Program-made: the position numbers and the translations under genes
Assembly: GCA_004557905.1 (NCBI GenBank)
Contig: SFFH01000017.1
Span: 1-29,215, forward strand
DNA from: Clostridiales bacterium
GTDB lineage: Bacteria > Bacillota > Clostridia > Christensenellales > Aristaeellaceae
Reading direction: 5' to 3'
Length of the DNA: 29,215 nt
The notes under the pieces: model-generated
Seen by the model: the letters and a program-made list of their open reading frames with translations, nothing else
Told to the model about the DNA's origin: nothing
The model's database searches: none
Part shown: piece by piece, positions 1 through 7,389 of the stretch
Layout of the letters: each line of letters begins with the position of its first letter
How positions within the stretch are numbered: position 1 is the stretch's first letter

Positions 1-291
1 TCCCGCAAGGGCGTCACCGTCATCCGGCCGATGATCTACGTCCCGGAGAAGCACGTCAAGCACATGGTCAAGGTGCTCGAGCTGCCTGTGATTCAGAATC
101 CCTGCCCGGCGGACGGTCACTCCAAGCGCGAGGAGATCAAGGAGCTCATCCGCACGCTGTCCAGGGACTATCCCCAGGTCAAGGATTACATGATCGCCGC
201 GCTGCGCAACACGGAGCAGTACGGCCTGTGGGACAAGAAGCTCGTCGGCGGGCCGAGGCCGGACGAGTACATTGTGGACAACAACAAGTAA
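1..291 (+). CDS. TtcA-like PP-loop tRNA thiolation protein (3' end only)
   Basis: The reading frame is open from base 1 to a TAA at 289-291, so the true start lies outside the window and only about 96 C-terminal residues are seen. The segment RPMIYVPEKHV followed by NPCPADGHSKREEIKELI resembles the C-terminal part of the TtcA/TilS-type PP-loop ATPases, where a 'RP' strand precedes a Cys-containing loop. Members of the TtcA family thiolate cytidine 32 of tRNA. The ATP-binding P-loop itself is not in the window, so the assignment rests on the tail alone. A strong terminator follows 7 bases after the stop, so this is the last gene of its transcript. A relative of TtcA with another sulfur-transfer target is possible. 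Confidence 0.7.
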   Translation, partial: SRKGVTVIRPMIYVPEKHVKHMVKVLELPVIQNPCPADGHSKREEIKELIRTLSRDYPQVKDYMIAALRNTEQYGLWDKKLVGGPRPDEYIVDNNK

Positions 292-297
292 CAAAAG

Positions 298-340
298 CGG
301 GGCTCCCTGGCCAGTTGTGGTCGGGAGCCCCGTTTGGTTT
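298..340 (+). terminator. Intrinsic terminator after the TtcA-like gene
   Basis: Perfect 10-bp arms CGGGGCTCCC (298-307) and GGGAGCCCCG (323-332) enclose a 15-base loop and are followed by a T-rich run (TTTGGTTT). It sits directly after the stop codon of the upstream plus-strand gene. Confidence 0.9.
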
Positions 341-364
341 GATGATGCTTTGCAAATCCAACCC

Positions 365-470
365 GTCTCAATCGTAGGCTGCTGCGCAGCCTGCTCTGAG
401 ACTACGCTCTTTTGATAGAATGGGATACGTTGGGCTGCCGCCCAAACCCCGCAAGGGATTTCATCCCTTG
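365..470. repeat. Intergenic cluster of three hairpins (repeat-like element)
   Basis: Three consecutive perfect hairpins fill this gap. The first is nested: GTCTCA (365-370) pairs with TGAGAC (397-402), and inside it AGGCTGC (376-382) pairs with GCAGCCT (386-392). The second is TTGGGC (430-435) with GCCCAA (440-445). The third is CAAGGGAT (452-459) with ATCCCTTG (463-470). The second and third hairpins, joined by a C-rich linker, look like dispersed palindromic units I recall from gut Clostridia, but no second copy is visible in this window. It lies between a plus-strand terminator and the 3' end of a minus-strand gene. Confidence 0.55.
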
Positions 471-501
471 ACCCTTCTTCGCTTCGCGCTGCTAAAAGCA
501 A

Positions 502-1332
502 TTATTCCTTGGTTCCCTGCTTTTCCTTCGCGCAGTCCATGCCCCTGGCCACCGCGAAGCCCACGGCAAAGCAGACCAGCGAGAGCACCAGCGCGCCGGC
601 GCTCTCAAAGCTCGACGGCACGATCTTCAGCGTGGACGCGATTACGAAGCCCAGAATCAGCCGGGAAACGAGCGCGTAGTGCTTTTCATACAGGCTGTTG
701 ACCACCCTGGCCAGCGAAATCACCGTGATCGCCAGGCCCAGCAGCAGCGGCAGAATCACGGTAAAGTCAAGCGCCGCGATGCCCGCCGTCATCGGCTCGT
801 ACAGGCCCATGTACAGCAGCACCGAGGAGGAGCTCAGGCCCGGGATGATCAGGCTCAGGCCCCAGACCAGGCCGCAGAACACGAAGCTCAGCGCGCTGGT
901 TTCCGCCTGGCCCGTCATGCCGCGTTCCAGCAGGTTGAACAGGAAGTACGCCAGCGACAGCGACAGCACGAACGGCGTCCAGCCCATCTTCGCGTCGCTG
1001 CGCTCGGAATCCTTGATCAGCTCCGGCAGCGTGCCGCAGATCAGGCCGAAGAAGAGCATCAGCGCCACCGTCGCGGAGGCGTTGAACATCGCCTCCACCA
1101 CGTTGGCCAGCAGCGTAAAGCCCAGCACCCAGCCGATCAGGAACGGGATGAACATCTTATAGTAGACCTTGAACGACTTGCCCGGGTGCGAGAGCAGCGC
1201 CATCATCGGCTCATAGATGCCGAACGCCACACACAGCACGCCGCCGCTGACGCCCGGAAGGATCGCGCCCGTGCCGACAATCGCACCCTGGATCGCCAGC
1301 AGCAGGCTTTTCAGCACAGCATTGTTTTTCAT
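502..1332 (-). CDS. DUF368 (PopT-type) polytopic membrane protein
   Basis: Encodes about 276 residues, mostly hydrophobic, with roughly eight to nine membrane segments. The N-terminal motif GAIVGTGAILPGVSGG is the hallmark of the DUF368 family, and a related PGLSSSSVL repeat appears in the second half, as expected for an inverted-repeat transporter. DUF368 proteins (PopT) are known as polyprenyl-phosphate transporters that recycle undecaprenyl phosphate across the membrane for wall synthesis. I chose the ATG at 1332 (MKNNAVLK) because a GAGG-type ribosome site lies about 8 bases upstream; the frame extends further but overlaps the previous gene. It starts 10 bases after the COG2426 gene, so the two are co-transcribed. 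The substrate is inferred from the family. Confidence 0.88.
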   Translation of the reverse strand: MKNNAVLKSLLLAIQGAIVGTGAILPGVSGGVLCVAFGIYEPMMALLSHPGKSFKVYYKMFIPFLIGWVLGFTLLANVVEAMFNASATVALMLFFGLICGTLPELIKDSERSDAKMGWTPFVLSLSLAYFLFNLLERGMTGQAETSALSFVFCGLVWGLSLIIPGLSSSSVLLYMGLYEPMTAGIAALDFTVILPLLLGLAITVISLARVVNSLYEKHYALVSRLILGFVIASTLKIVPSSFESAGALVLSLVCFAVGFAVARGMDCAKEKQGTKE

Positions 1333-1342
1333 CCAAATCGCC

Positions 1343-1816
1343 TCACAGTCCGATGACACTCAGCACGCCGGTGCTCGCCACGCCCATGATGATACCCGCG
1401 ATCACAACACCGCACGAGACCGCCAGGGACGTGGTCTTGATGCCCATGTTCAGGAAGGACGCCGCCAGCGTGCCGGTCCACGCGCCGGTGCCCGGCAGCG
1501 GGATGCCCACAAACAGCATCAGCGCGACGAACAGGCCGCGCTTGCCGGCCTTCTGGGTCAGCTTCTCGCCGCCGCGCTCACCCTTCTCGATGCAGTAGGT
1601 GAAGAACCTGCCGATGTACTTCTTATCCCTGCCCCACTCGAGCACCTTGCGGGCAAAGAAGTAGATGATCGGCACCGGCAGCATGTTGGCGATCACGCAG
1701 ACGACGAGCGCCTTGAAATACGGCAGCCCCATGCCCACCGCAACCGGCACGCCGCCGCGCAGCTCGATCAGCGGAACCATGGAGATCAGCGCGCAGAGCA
1801 GATATTTTTTCAGCAT
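1343..1816 (-). CDS. COG2426 / Sm_multidrug_ex family membrane protein (DedA-like fold)
   Basis: About 157 residues with four to five hydrophobic segments. The motif PLIELRGGVPVAVGMGLPY followed later by GIPLPGTGAWTG is typical of Pfam PF06695 ('small multidrug export protein', COG2426). The paired Glu/Arg and Pro-Gly loops resemble the re-entrant loops of DedA/VTT proteins, and I recall structure-prediction work grouping the two families. DedA proteins flip undecaprenyl phosphate; the 'drug export' name has weak support. The ATG at 1816 (MLKKYLL) is preferred: GAGGAG lies 9 bases upstream, whereas the in-frame ATG at 1852 would fall within a few bases of the predicted transcription start. 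It is first in an operon with the DUF368 gene. Confidence 0.85.
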   Translation of the reverse strand: MLKKYLLCALISMVPLIELRGGVPVAVGMGLPYFKALVVCVIANMLPVPIIYFFARKVLEWGRDKKYIGRFFTYCIEKGERGGEKLTQKAGKRGLFVALMLFVGIPLPGTGAWTGTLAASFLNMGIKTTSLAVSCGVVIAGIIMGVASTGVLSVIGL

Positions 1817-1865
1817 ATTTGATAACTCCTCAACTTTTTCAGCGATGTCCATACAACGACATTGT

Positions 1866-1894
1866 ATTATATCGGGCGCCGGTTTACTTGTCAA
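1866..1894 (-). promoter_or_regulatory. Perfect consensus sigma-A promoter for the COG2426-DUF368 operon
   Basis: On the minus strand, TTGACA (1889-1894) and TATAAT (1866-1871) are both exact consensus hexamers, separated by 17 bases. The predicted start near 1859 gives a leader of about 43 bases to the ATG at 1816. This suggests strong constitutive expression. Confidence 0.9.
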
Positions 1895-1925
1895 TACATT
1901 CGTTTTGACCTTCAGCTTTCTGAAC

Positions 1926-1972
1926 GGGCTGTACCCGCACCCTCTTTCGAACAGCTTTGCAAATTCGAGTTG
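1926..1972. repeat. Intergenic repeat, copy 1 (similar to 7255-7295)
   Basis: This intergenic stretch shares a GTACCCGC block and an ACAGCTTTGCAA block, in the same order and similar spacing, with 7255-7295. The remaining bases match less well and there is a small length difference between the blocks. It does not overlap a convincing gene. Confidence 0.45.
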
Positions 1973-2011
1973 TTTGGTGCCCGCCGCACGGTTTTGGGCG
2001 CAATTTCATAG

Positions 2012-2040
2012 AAAAGAGCCCTTCCGCCAGCGGAAAGGCC
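2012..2040 (-). terminator. Terminator of the rex-vanW-tetR transcript
   Basis: On the minus strand, GCCTTTCCGC and GCGGAAGGGC form a 10-bp stem with one G-U pair and a two-base apex (a larger loop after opening of the top pairs), followed by TCTTTTC. It begins a few bases after the tetR stop codon at 2046. Confidence 0.85.
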
Positions 2041-2045
2041 CTTGT

Positions 2046-2762
2046 TTACTTGCCCAGCAGCGCGTCCGCCCTCTTGCGCACGCGCTCGCGCAGGATCGTC
2101 TGCGCCAGCAGCTGCAGCTCCTTCGCCTCAAAGAGCGCCACGGAGCCGAACGGCGCGACCAGCACCCGCTCAATCGCCGTGCGGTAGGCGTTCAGCTTGC
2201 GGACCAACTCGTCCATGAGCGTCTCCTCGCGCTCCTCACGCGCGAGCAGGAACGCGATTTCGTCGGTGAAGACCAGGTACAGCCTCAGCAACATCGGCGC
2301 AAACGCATCCACATCCCCGATGAAGAATTCGCCGCTCGCCGCGCCCTCTGCGAGGATATCGCGCAGCACCGGCAGCATGGCGTCCATCTGGCTGCTTCTC
2401 ATCTTCTCGCGCATCAGTGCGCCGTCCTCCCGGTAGGCGACCTGGATCATCAGCGAGATGAAGCCGCTGTTGCCGCTGGTCAGGATGGCCGAGTCGTGGA
2501 ACACCGCGTTGAGCTTGTCCACCGCCGTGCCCTCCGTCCGGCCGGCGGCCTGCCGGGCCTGCGCGCCGCATTCCTGCGCGCGCATCTCGCAGATCGCCTC
2601 CAGCACCGCAAGCTTGCTGTCAAAGTGGTGATAGAAGCCGCCCTTGGAAAAGCCCATCTCATTCAGGATGTCCTGCACGGACGTCTTCTCGTAGCCCTTC
2701 GTATAAAACAGACGTTCCGCCGTGGCCAGCAGCTCGCCCCGGCGCGCATCGCCCTTCTTCAT
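2046..2762 (-). CDS. TetR/AcrR-family transcriptional regulator
   Basis: Encodes 238 residues. The first 50 carry the TetR DNA-binding domain: ELLATAERLFYTKGYEKTS, then VQDILNEMGFSKGGFYHHF, which is the helix-turn-helix and recognition helix with the characteristic YHHF end. The remaining residues form a helical ligand-binding and dimerisation domain with no recognisable effector signature. It lies 21 bases after vanW and precedes a terminator, making it the last gene of rex-vanW-tetR. It may control this operon or an unlinked target; the sequence does not say which. The ATG at 2762 is the only workable start, with AGGAAGG upstream at a rather long spacing. Confidence 0.93.
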   Translation of the reverse strand: MKKGDARRGELLATAERLFYTKGYEKTSVQDILNEMGFSKGGFYHHFDSKLAVLEAICEMRAQECGAQARQAAGRTEGTAVDKLNAVFHDSAILTSGNSGFISLMIQVAYREDGALMREKMRSSQMDAMLPVLRDILAEGAASGEFFIGDVDAFAPMLLRLYLVFTDEIAFLLAREEREETLMDELVRKLNAYRTAIERVLVAPFGSVALFEAKELQLLAQTILRERVRKRADALLGK

Positions 2763-2783
2763 TCGATCATCTAGCCTTCCTCG

Positions 2784-4265
2784 TTACTCGCCCGATGCGG
2801 ACGCAGAGCCGTCGTTGTAGAGAATCTCCTTCTGCGAGGCGCGGTACGTCGTCGTCCAGAGCTTTGTCCGCTCGATCTCCTTGCCCGCGCTGTCCTTGTA
2901 GACCTTGTAGGTATCCACCTCGTAGCCCGTGCGCTTCTCGCGGCCGTACTGGCGCGTGCCCACCGGCAGAGAGGGATCCAGCGTGTAGAGGATCTCATCG
3001 GACGGCTTGATCGTCTTCGTCACGGTCGATTCCAGGTCGATCGTCATGCCGTTTTCAAGCAGCTGGCCGTAGATTTCCACCGTCACCGTCTGGTTTTCAA
3101 ACCAGGCGACGACGAACACCGGGAACTGTCCGTCGTTTTTGAAGACGAAATCGAGAGACGGCCAGTTGACCGTCGCGTCCTCGCCCTTGTTCACATAGGA
3201 GGACGGCCAGCTGTGCGCGCTGCGCTTGACGATGGTCAGGTCCGCGCGCACGACGGCGTTGAACAGCGTCGAGGACGTCTGGCAGACGCCGCCGCCCGTG
3301 TCATCCACGAGCACGCCGCCCGCAATCGCGCCGGCCTCGCGGTAGCCCTTGGCGCCCGTGCGCTGGCCCGTGCATTCGTTGAAGGACAGCGTCTCGCCCG
3401 GGAGCACCACGCGCCCGTTGAGCGCGCTGGCCGACAGCGCGATGTTCGTGTTGCGGTCGGGGTCCTTGCTCGTCTTCGTCGAGAAGGAGGAGATGCGGCC
3501 AAAGAGGCCCTCCAGCTGCGCGCGCACGACGCTCGGCTCAATCGTCTCGCCCCGGGGCACGATCACGCGGTCGTACGCGCCCTCGTCCAACGCCGCCAGG
3601 ATATCCGCCGCCAGCTGCGCGCGGTCGACGCGGTATCCTGTCTGCGCGTCGGTGAAGGAGAACGTCTTGCTGTTCATGTCAAACGCGTCGATGGCCGCGT
3701 CCTGCATCTCCACGTCCAGGCTGTCGCCGATGATGTCCACCAGGCTGTCAATCGCGGCCCGGTCATAGGTGAAGCCGGTCGAAAAGTGCACGCCGTTCTG
3801 CGCGGCGTCCTGAATCTGCGCATAGCGTTCCTCCAGCGTGCCCGTGCGGCCCACGGCGTACGCGCGCGCGAGCACAGTCTGCGCGTCAAAGGTCACCGGC
3901 ACCTCCTGGGAGGTGATGCGCCAGCGCCGCTCGCCCGAGGCGACCACGAGCGAAAACGCCTGCGAGGTCTGCTCCTGCCGGTCGGTGATGAGCGCCTGCG
4001 CTTCGCCGAGGGTCATGCCGCCCAGCTCCGTGCCGTCGATCGTCACGCCCGGAAAAAACGTGTCGCTGCTCACAGTCTGACGAATGGCGGCATACGATTC
4101 ATATGCCGCCATTTGCTCCTGATAGATTTTTGCGCCGGCGATCCACACGGCTGCGCAGCCCAGCACGACGATCAGCGTCCAGACCGGGAACAGGCTCCTT
4201 TCCTCTTTTGCATCGGCCCGTCCACGGCGGCTGCGCCCCGGGGACCTGCGGCGATCCAAAGCCAT
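2784..4265 (-). CDS. VanW-family membrane-anchored wall protein with G5-like tail
   Basis: Encodes 493 residues. A basic cytoplasmic N-terminus is followed by one membrane segment (about residues 27-46, FPVWTLIVVLGCAAVWIAGA). Two copies of a peptidoglycan-binding-like module (PF12229 type) follow, then the VanW domain with GETLSFNECTGQR, the AGGVLVDDTGGGVCQTSSTL core and NWPSLDFVF. The last 90 residues resemble a G5 domain (KTIKPSDEI ... GYEVDTYKVY). VanW proteins are common in Firmicutes, and despite the name they are usually unrelated to vancomycin resistance; the exact activity is unknown, though the conserved Cys, Asp and Gln hint at catalysis on wall material. GAGGAG lies 11 bases before the ATG. 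It sits 31 bases after rex. Confidence 0.9.
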   Translation of the reverse strand: MALDRRRSPGRSRRGRADAKEERSLFPVWTLIVVLGCAAVWIAGAKIYQEQMAAYESYAAIRQTVSSDTFFPGVTIDGTELGGMTLGEAQALITDRQEQTSQAFSLVVASGERRWRITSQEVPVTFDAQTVLARAYAVGRTGTLEERYAQIQDAAQNGVHFSTGFTYDRAAIDSLVDIIGDSLDVEMQDAAIDAFDMNSKTFSFTDAQTGYRVDRAQLAADILAALDEGAYDRVIVPRGETIEPSVVRAQLEGLFGRISSFSTKTSKDPDRNTNIALSASALNGRVVLPGETLSFNECTGQRTGAKGYREAGAIAGGVLVDDTGGGVCQTSSTLFNAVVRADLTIVKRSAHSWPSSYVNKGEDATVNWPSLDFVFKNDGQFPVFVVAWFENQTVTVEIYGQLLENGMTIDLESTVTKTIKPSDEILYTLDPSLPVGTRQYGREKRTGYEVDTYKVYKDSAGKEIERTKLWTTTYRASQKEILYNDGSASASGE

Positions 4266-4296
4266 ATTGTCCAGTTCTCCTCAGAAAAATCGGTCG

Positions 4297-4962
4297 TCAG
4301 GACTTCTTCGCCGCGTCAATCGCCGCGAACAGTTCCTTCTCGTTCATGCGGTAGGACAGGATGTGCAGGCTGTCGGACAGGTGCACATTGTTCACCGCCA
4401 CGCCCTCCGGCAGCGTCAGATCCACCGGCGCGAAGTTCCAGATGGCGCGCACGCCGCCCTGCACCAGCTGATCGGCAATCTCCTGTGCGACGCCCTTGGG
4501 CACGGACAGCACGGCGATGTCCACCTGATGCGTCGACATCCAGGTCTCCAGTTTTTCCATCGGCTGCACGAGGATGCCGTGCACATCGATGCCCACCAGC
4601 GCCTCGGACACGTCGAAGATCGCCTGAATGTTGAAGCCCTCGCGGGAGAAGCCCGCGTAGTTCGCCACCGCGCGGCCGATGTTGCCCGCGCCGACGATGA
4701 TCATGTGGTACTGCTTGTGCAGGCCCAGGATCTCGCCGATGCGCTCCTTGAGGTTCGCCACATGGTAGCCGTAGCCCTGCTGGCCGAAACCGCCGAAGCA
4801 GTTGATGTCCTGACGGATCTGGGAGGCTGTCAGGTTCATGCGTTCGCCCAGCTCCTGAGAAGAGATGCGCACCACGCCCGCCTTCTCCAGCTCTTTGAGA
4901 TGACGATAATACATCGGAAGCCGGCGCACCACTGCGTCGGACACCCTCGATTTATAAGCCAT
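4297..4962 (-). CDS. rex: Redox-sensing transcriptional repressor Rex
   Basis: Encodes 221 residues, typical for Rex. The N-terminal winged helix (about 1-80) includes RRLPMYYRHLKEL and SSQELGERMNLTASQIRQDI. The Rossmann domain begins with IIVGAGNIGRAVANY and binds NADH/NAD+; the C-terminal segment provides the domain-swapped helix. Rex represses fermentation and NADH-reoxidation genes when NAD+ is high. The ATG at 4962 (MAYKSRVSDAVV) has AGGAG 8 bases upstream and matches the usual Rex N-terminus; the longer open frame is upstream leader. It is the first gene of a transcript continuing into vanW and tetR, an uncommon partnership. Confidence 0.97.
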   Translation of the reverse strand: MAYKSRVSDAVVRRLPMYYRHLKELEKAGVVRISSQELGERMNLTASQIRQDINCFGGFGQQGYGYHVANLKERIGEILGLHKQYHMIIVGAGNIGRAVANYAGFSREGFNIQAIFDVSEALVGIDVHGILVQPMEKLETWMSTHQVDIAVLSVPKGVAQEIADQLVQGGVRAIWNFAPVDLTLPEGVAVNNVHLSDSLHILSYRMNEKELFAAIDAAKKS

Positions 4963-4999
4963 ACGTATCGCTCCTATCCCTTGTACGCTCCACGCGAAA

Positions 5000-5057
5000 C
5001 TATCATGATAGAATAAGTATATCAGGAACTCTCGGCGGGTGCAAGTCAAAACTTGCA
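5000..5057 (-). promoter_or_regulatory. rex promoter with two palindromes
   Basis: On the minus strand, TTGCAC (5039-5044) and TATACT (5016-5021) are 17 bases apart. A 7-bp inverted repeat, TGCAAGT-CAAA-ACTTGCA (5040-5057), overlaps the -35 box, and a perfect 12-bp palindrome CTATCATGATAG (5000-5011) lies at the predicted start site. Either could be an operator. Neither matches the usual Rex consensus (TTGT...ACAA), so a direct Rex autoregulatory site is not evident. Confidence 0.7.
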
Positions 5058-5086
5058 TTCCAGCGGACAAACCGTGCACAAAAACC

Positions 5087-7135
5087 TTACTTTCTGAACC
5101 CTCGCAGGCGCTCGCGCTCCTTCTTGCGGTCAGATTTTTCTTTTTTCTTCGGATTCAACGGCTGCGCGAACGCCAGGTCGATGCTCGAGGATTCCAGCTC
5201 CACGCTCTCCACCCGCACGCACAGCGGCTGGCCGAGCGAAAACACGCAGCCTGTCCGCTCGCCGCGCAGCGTCATGCGCCGCTCATCAAAGTCAAACCAG
5301 TCGTCCATCGTGCGCACATGCAGGAAGCCCTCCGCGCCGTTTGAAAGCGCCACATACAATCCCCACTCGCTCACGCCGCTGACGATGCCGTCAAACAGCT
5401 CGCCGACGTGCCCGTGCATGAAGCGCGCCATCATCAGCTTGTCCGCCAGGCGCTCGGCCTCCACCGCCGCACGCTCGCAGTCCGAGCTGCGCATCGCCGC
5501 GTCCGCCAGCGCATCGCCGTGCAGCGCCGGACGGCCGCCCGTGAGCACCGCCGTCAGCGCGCGGCTGACGACCAGGTCCGGATAGCGCCGGATCGGCGAG
5601 GTAAAGTGGCAGTAATCCGCCATCGCCAGGCCGTAATGGCCCAGCGGGCTGACGTCGTAGCGCGCCTTCTGCATGCTGCGCAGCGCCAGCGTGCTCACCA
5701 CGCTGAACTCCGGCGTCTCGCGCGTGCGCTCGAGCACCGCACGGATATCGCCCGGCTGCGCGTTGTGGCGCAGGCCGCGCGTGTCCACACCGATGCCGTC
5801 CAGGAAATCCTTGAGCGTATCCAGCTTCTCCGGGTCCGGCTTCTCGTGCACGCGGTAGAGCAGCGGCACGCCGCGCGCCTTGGCGAACCTCGCCACGGCT
5901 TCGTTTGCCGTGAGCATGAAGTCCTCGATCATCAGCTCGGCCTCGCCCCGTGCCCTTTTGGCGATCTCCACCGGCTCGCCCGCCTCATCCAGGATGAATT
6001 TCGGCTCGTCCGTGTCAAAGTCGATGGCGCCCTGCGCCTGCCGCCTCTGGCGGATGCGCCGTGCCAGCTCGCGCATGGCCAGCAGCGTGTCCTCAAGCCC
6101 GGCCATCCGTTCCCGCTGCGCCGCGTCGCCGTCGAAGAGCCGGTTCACGTCGTCGTACACCAGCCGCGCGTTGGAGCGCGTGATCGTGCGCAGCAGGCTG
6201 GTGTGCACCACGCTGCCCGCTTCGTCGATGTCCATCAGCGCGCTCATGGTGAACTTGTCCTCATCCGGGCGCAGCGAGCACACGCCGTTGGAGAGCTGCT
6301 CCGGCAGCATCGGCAGCACGCGCCCCGGGAAGTACACGCTCGTGCCGCGCAGATACGCCTCGCGGTCGAGCGCCGAGCCCTGCGGCACATAGTGTCCCAC
6401 GTCCGCGATGTGCACGCCCAGGCGCCAGAGGCCGTTCTCCAGGCGTTCCAGGCTCACCGCGTCGTCAAAGTCCTTCGCGTCGCTGCCGTCAATGGTGAAG
6501 GACAGCAGCCCGCGCAGGTCGGTTCGCGTCGGATCGTCCGCCAGGTCGGCCGGCTTGCAGGCGTCCGCCTCACGCAGCACATCCTCGCCAAACGCCGTGC
6601 GCAGGTGCTGGCTGACGATGAGCGCGTCCAGCGCGGCCCTAGCCTCGCCGAAGCTGCCCAAAACGCCATCGATGCGCACCAGCAGGCCGCCTTCGTCCTC
6701 CCAGCGCACCACCTTCGTGTGCACGACGTCGCCGTCGTGCGCCTCCTCCCCGCCCGGGCGCACCGCGATGCCCTGCGGCAGCCTGCGCTCCAACGGGAGG
6801 ATATAGCGCACGCCCTGCTTTTCATGCAGCACGCCGACAATCTCCTCGTGCGCGCGCTCAAGTACCTTGCGCACGCGCACGCGCTCCCGGCTGATCCGTT
6901 CAGCCTCAACGACGTCGCCCCACAGCGTGCCATGGGCGTTCTCCCTGGCGCAGGCATATGCGGTGCCGTCCTCGGCCTCCATCTTCACCGCACCGTGGAA
7001 AAGGCCGCGCACGGTCAGGCGCAGCGTCTCGCGCTGCTCCTTGCCTTCCGGCTTGTTCTTCCTGGCCGGAGAAGCAAAGCCGCTGATCGGGATGCGGCGG
7101 ACAAAGCGCGCCTTTCCCGGATTTCCTTTTTTCAT
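5087..7135 (-). CDS. rnr: Ribonuclease R (RNB-family 3'-5' exoribonuclease)
   Basis: Encodes 682 residues. After a basic N-terminus come cold-shock/OB domains (about residues 35-190), then the RNB catalytic domain with the signature TIDGSDAKDFDDAVSLE, whose Asp residues hold the metal ions, and the ADVGHYVPQGS and SPIRRYPDLVVSR motifs. A C-terminal S1 domain (GELFDGIVSGVSEWGLYVAL) and a very basic tail rich in Lys, Arg and Glu complete it. RNase R degrades structured RNA and takes part in RNA quality control. The ATG at 7135 (MKKGNPGK) has GGGAG 8 bases upstream; the open frame extends further without a ribosome site. secG lies upstream, as often seen, but a terminator separates the two, and smpB, often downstream, is absent. 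Confidence 0.95.
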   Translation of the reverse strand: MKKGNPGKARFVRRIPISGFASPARKNKPEGKEQRETLRLTVRGLFHGAVKMEAEDGTAYACARENAHGTLWGDVVEAERISRERVRVRKVLERAHEEIVGVLHEKQGVRYILPLERRLPQGIAVRPGGEEAHDGDVVHTKVVRWEDEGGLLVRIDGVLGSFGEARAALDALIVSQHLRTAFGEDVLREADACKPADLADDPTRTDLRGLLSFTIDGSDAKDFDDAVSLERLENGLWRLGVHIADVGHYVPQGSALDREAYLRGTSVYFPGRVLPMLPEQLSNGVCSLRPDEDKFTMSALMDIDEAGSVVHTSLLRTITRSNARLVYDDVNRLFDGDAAQRERMAGLEDTLLAMRELARRIRQRRQAQGAIDFDTDEPKFILDEAGEPVEIAKRARGEAELMIEDFMLTANEAVARFAKARGVPLLYRVHEKPDPEKLDTLKDFLDGIGVDTRGLRHNAQPGDIRAVLERTRETPEFSVVSTLALRSMQKARYDVSPLGHYGLAMADYCHFTSPIRRYPDLVVSRALTAVLTGGRPALHGDALADAAMRSSDCERAAVEAERLADKLMMARFMHGHVGELFDGIVSGVSEWGLYVALSNGAEGFLHVRTMDDWFDFDERRMTLRGERTGCVFSLGQPLCVRVESVELESSSIDLAFAQPLNPKKKEKSDRKKERERLRGFRK

Positions 7136-7254
7136 GATTTCAACTCCCGAATCTCCCGATTCCCGTATGTTCGCCGCCTTATGGTCTGTTTCCAAAGGAG
7201 AAAACATGCAGCCTCGAGCAGGTTTTCCTCAAGCCGGGCGAACAGATGTGAAGA

Positions 7255-7295
7255 GGGCCGTACCCGCTTCCGGACAGCTTTGCAACATCAAGCTG
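7255..7295. repeat. Intergenic repeat, copy 2 (similar to 1926-1972)
   Basis: Shares GTACCCGC and ACAGCTTTGCAA blocks in the same order with the stretch at 1926-1972, after a small length difference. It lies in the 250-base gap between the secG terminator and rnr. No convincing promoter for rnr is visible in this gap. Confidence 0.45.
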
Positions 7296-7338
7296 CGGCC
7301 TGCTCGCTGCAAGATGCCTTAAGCCAATTCCTATTCTA

Positions 7339-7371
7339 CAAAAAAGGCCGAAGCGCTTTCCGCTTCAGCCT
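7339..7371 (-). terminator. Terminator of rplM-rpsI-secG
   Basis: On the minus strand GGCTGAAGC pairs with GCTTCGGCC (one G-U pair), the loop includes GGAAA, and TTTTTTG follows. It begins about 20 bases after the secG stop and cuts secG off from rnr. Confidence 0.9.
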
Positions 7372-7389
7372 CTTTGGGTTGTCAATTGA

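Noticed and set aside
3213..4634. A 473-codon plus-strand open frame over vanW and rex
   Set aside because: Antisense to two well-supported genes.
7206..7322. A 38-codon plus-strand frame with AGGAG 6 bases before its ATG
   Set aside because: It overlaps the intergenic repeat, has no family resemblance and no promoter. The ribosome-site match is likely chance.
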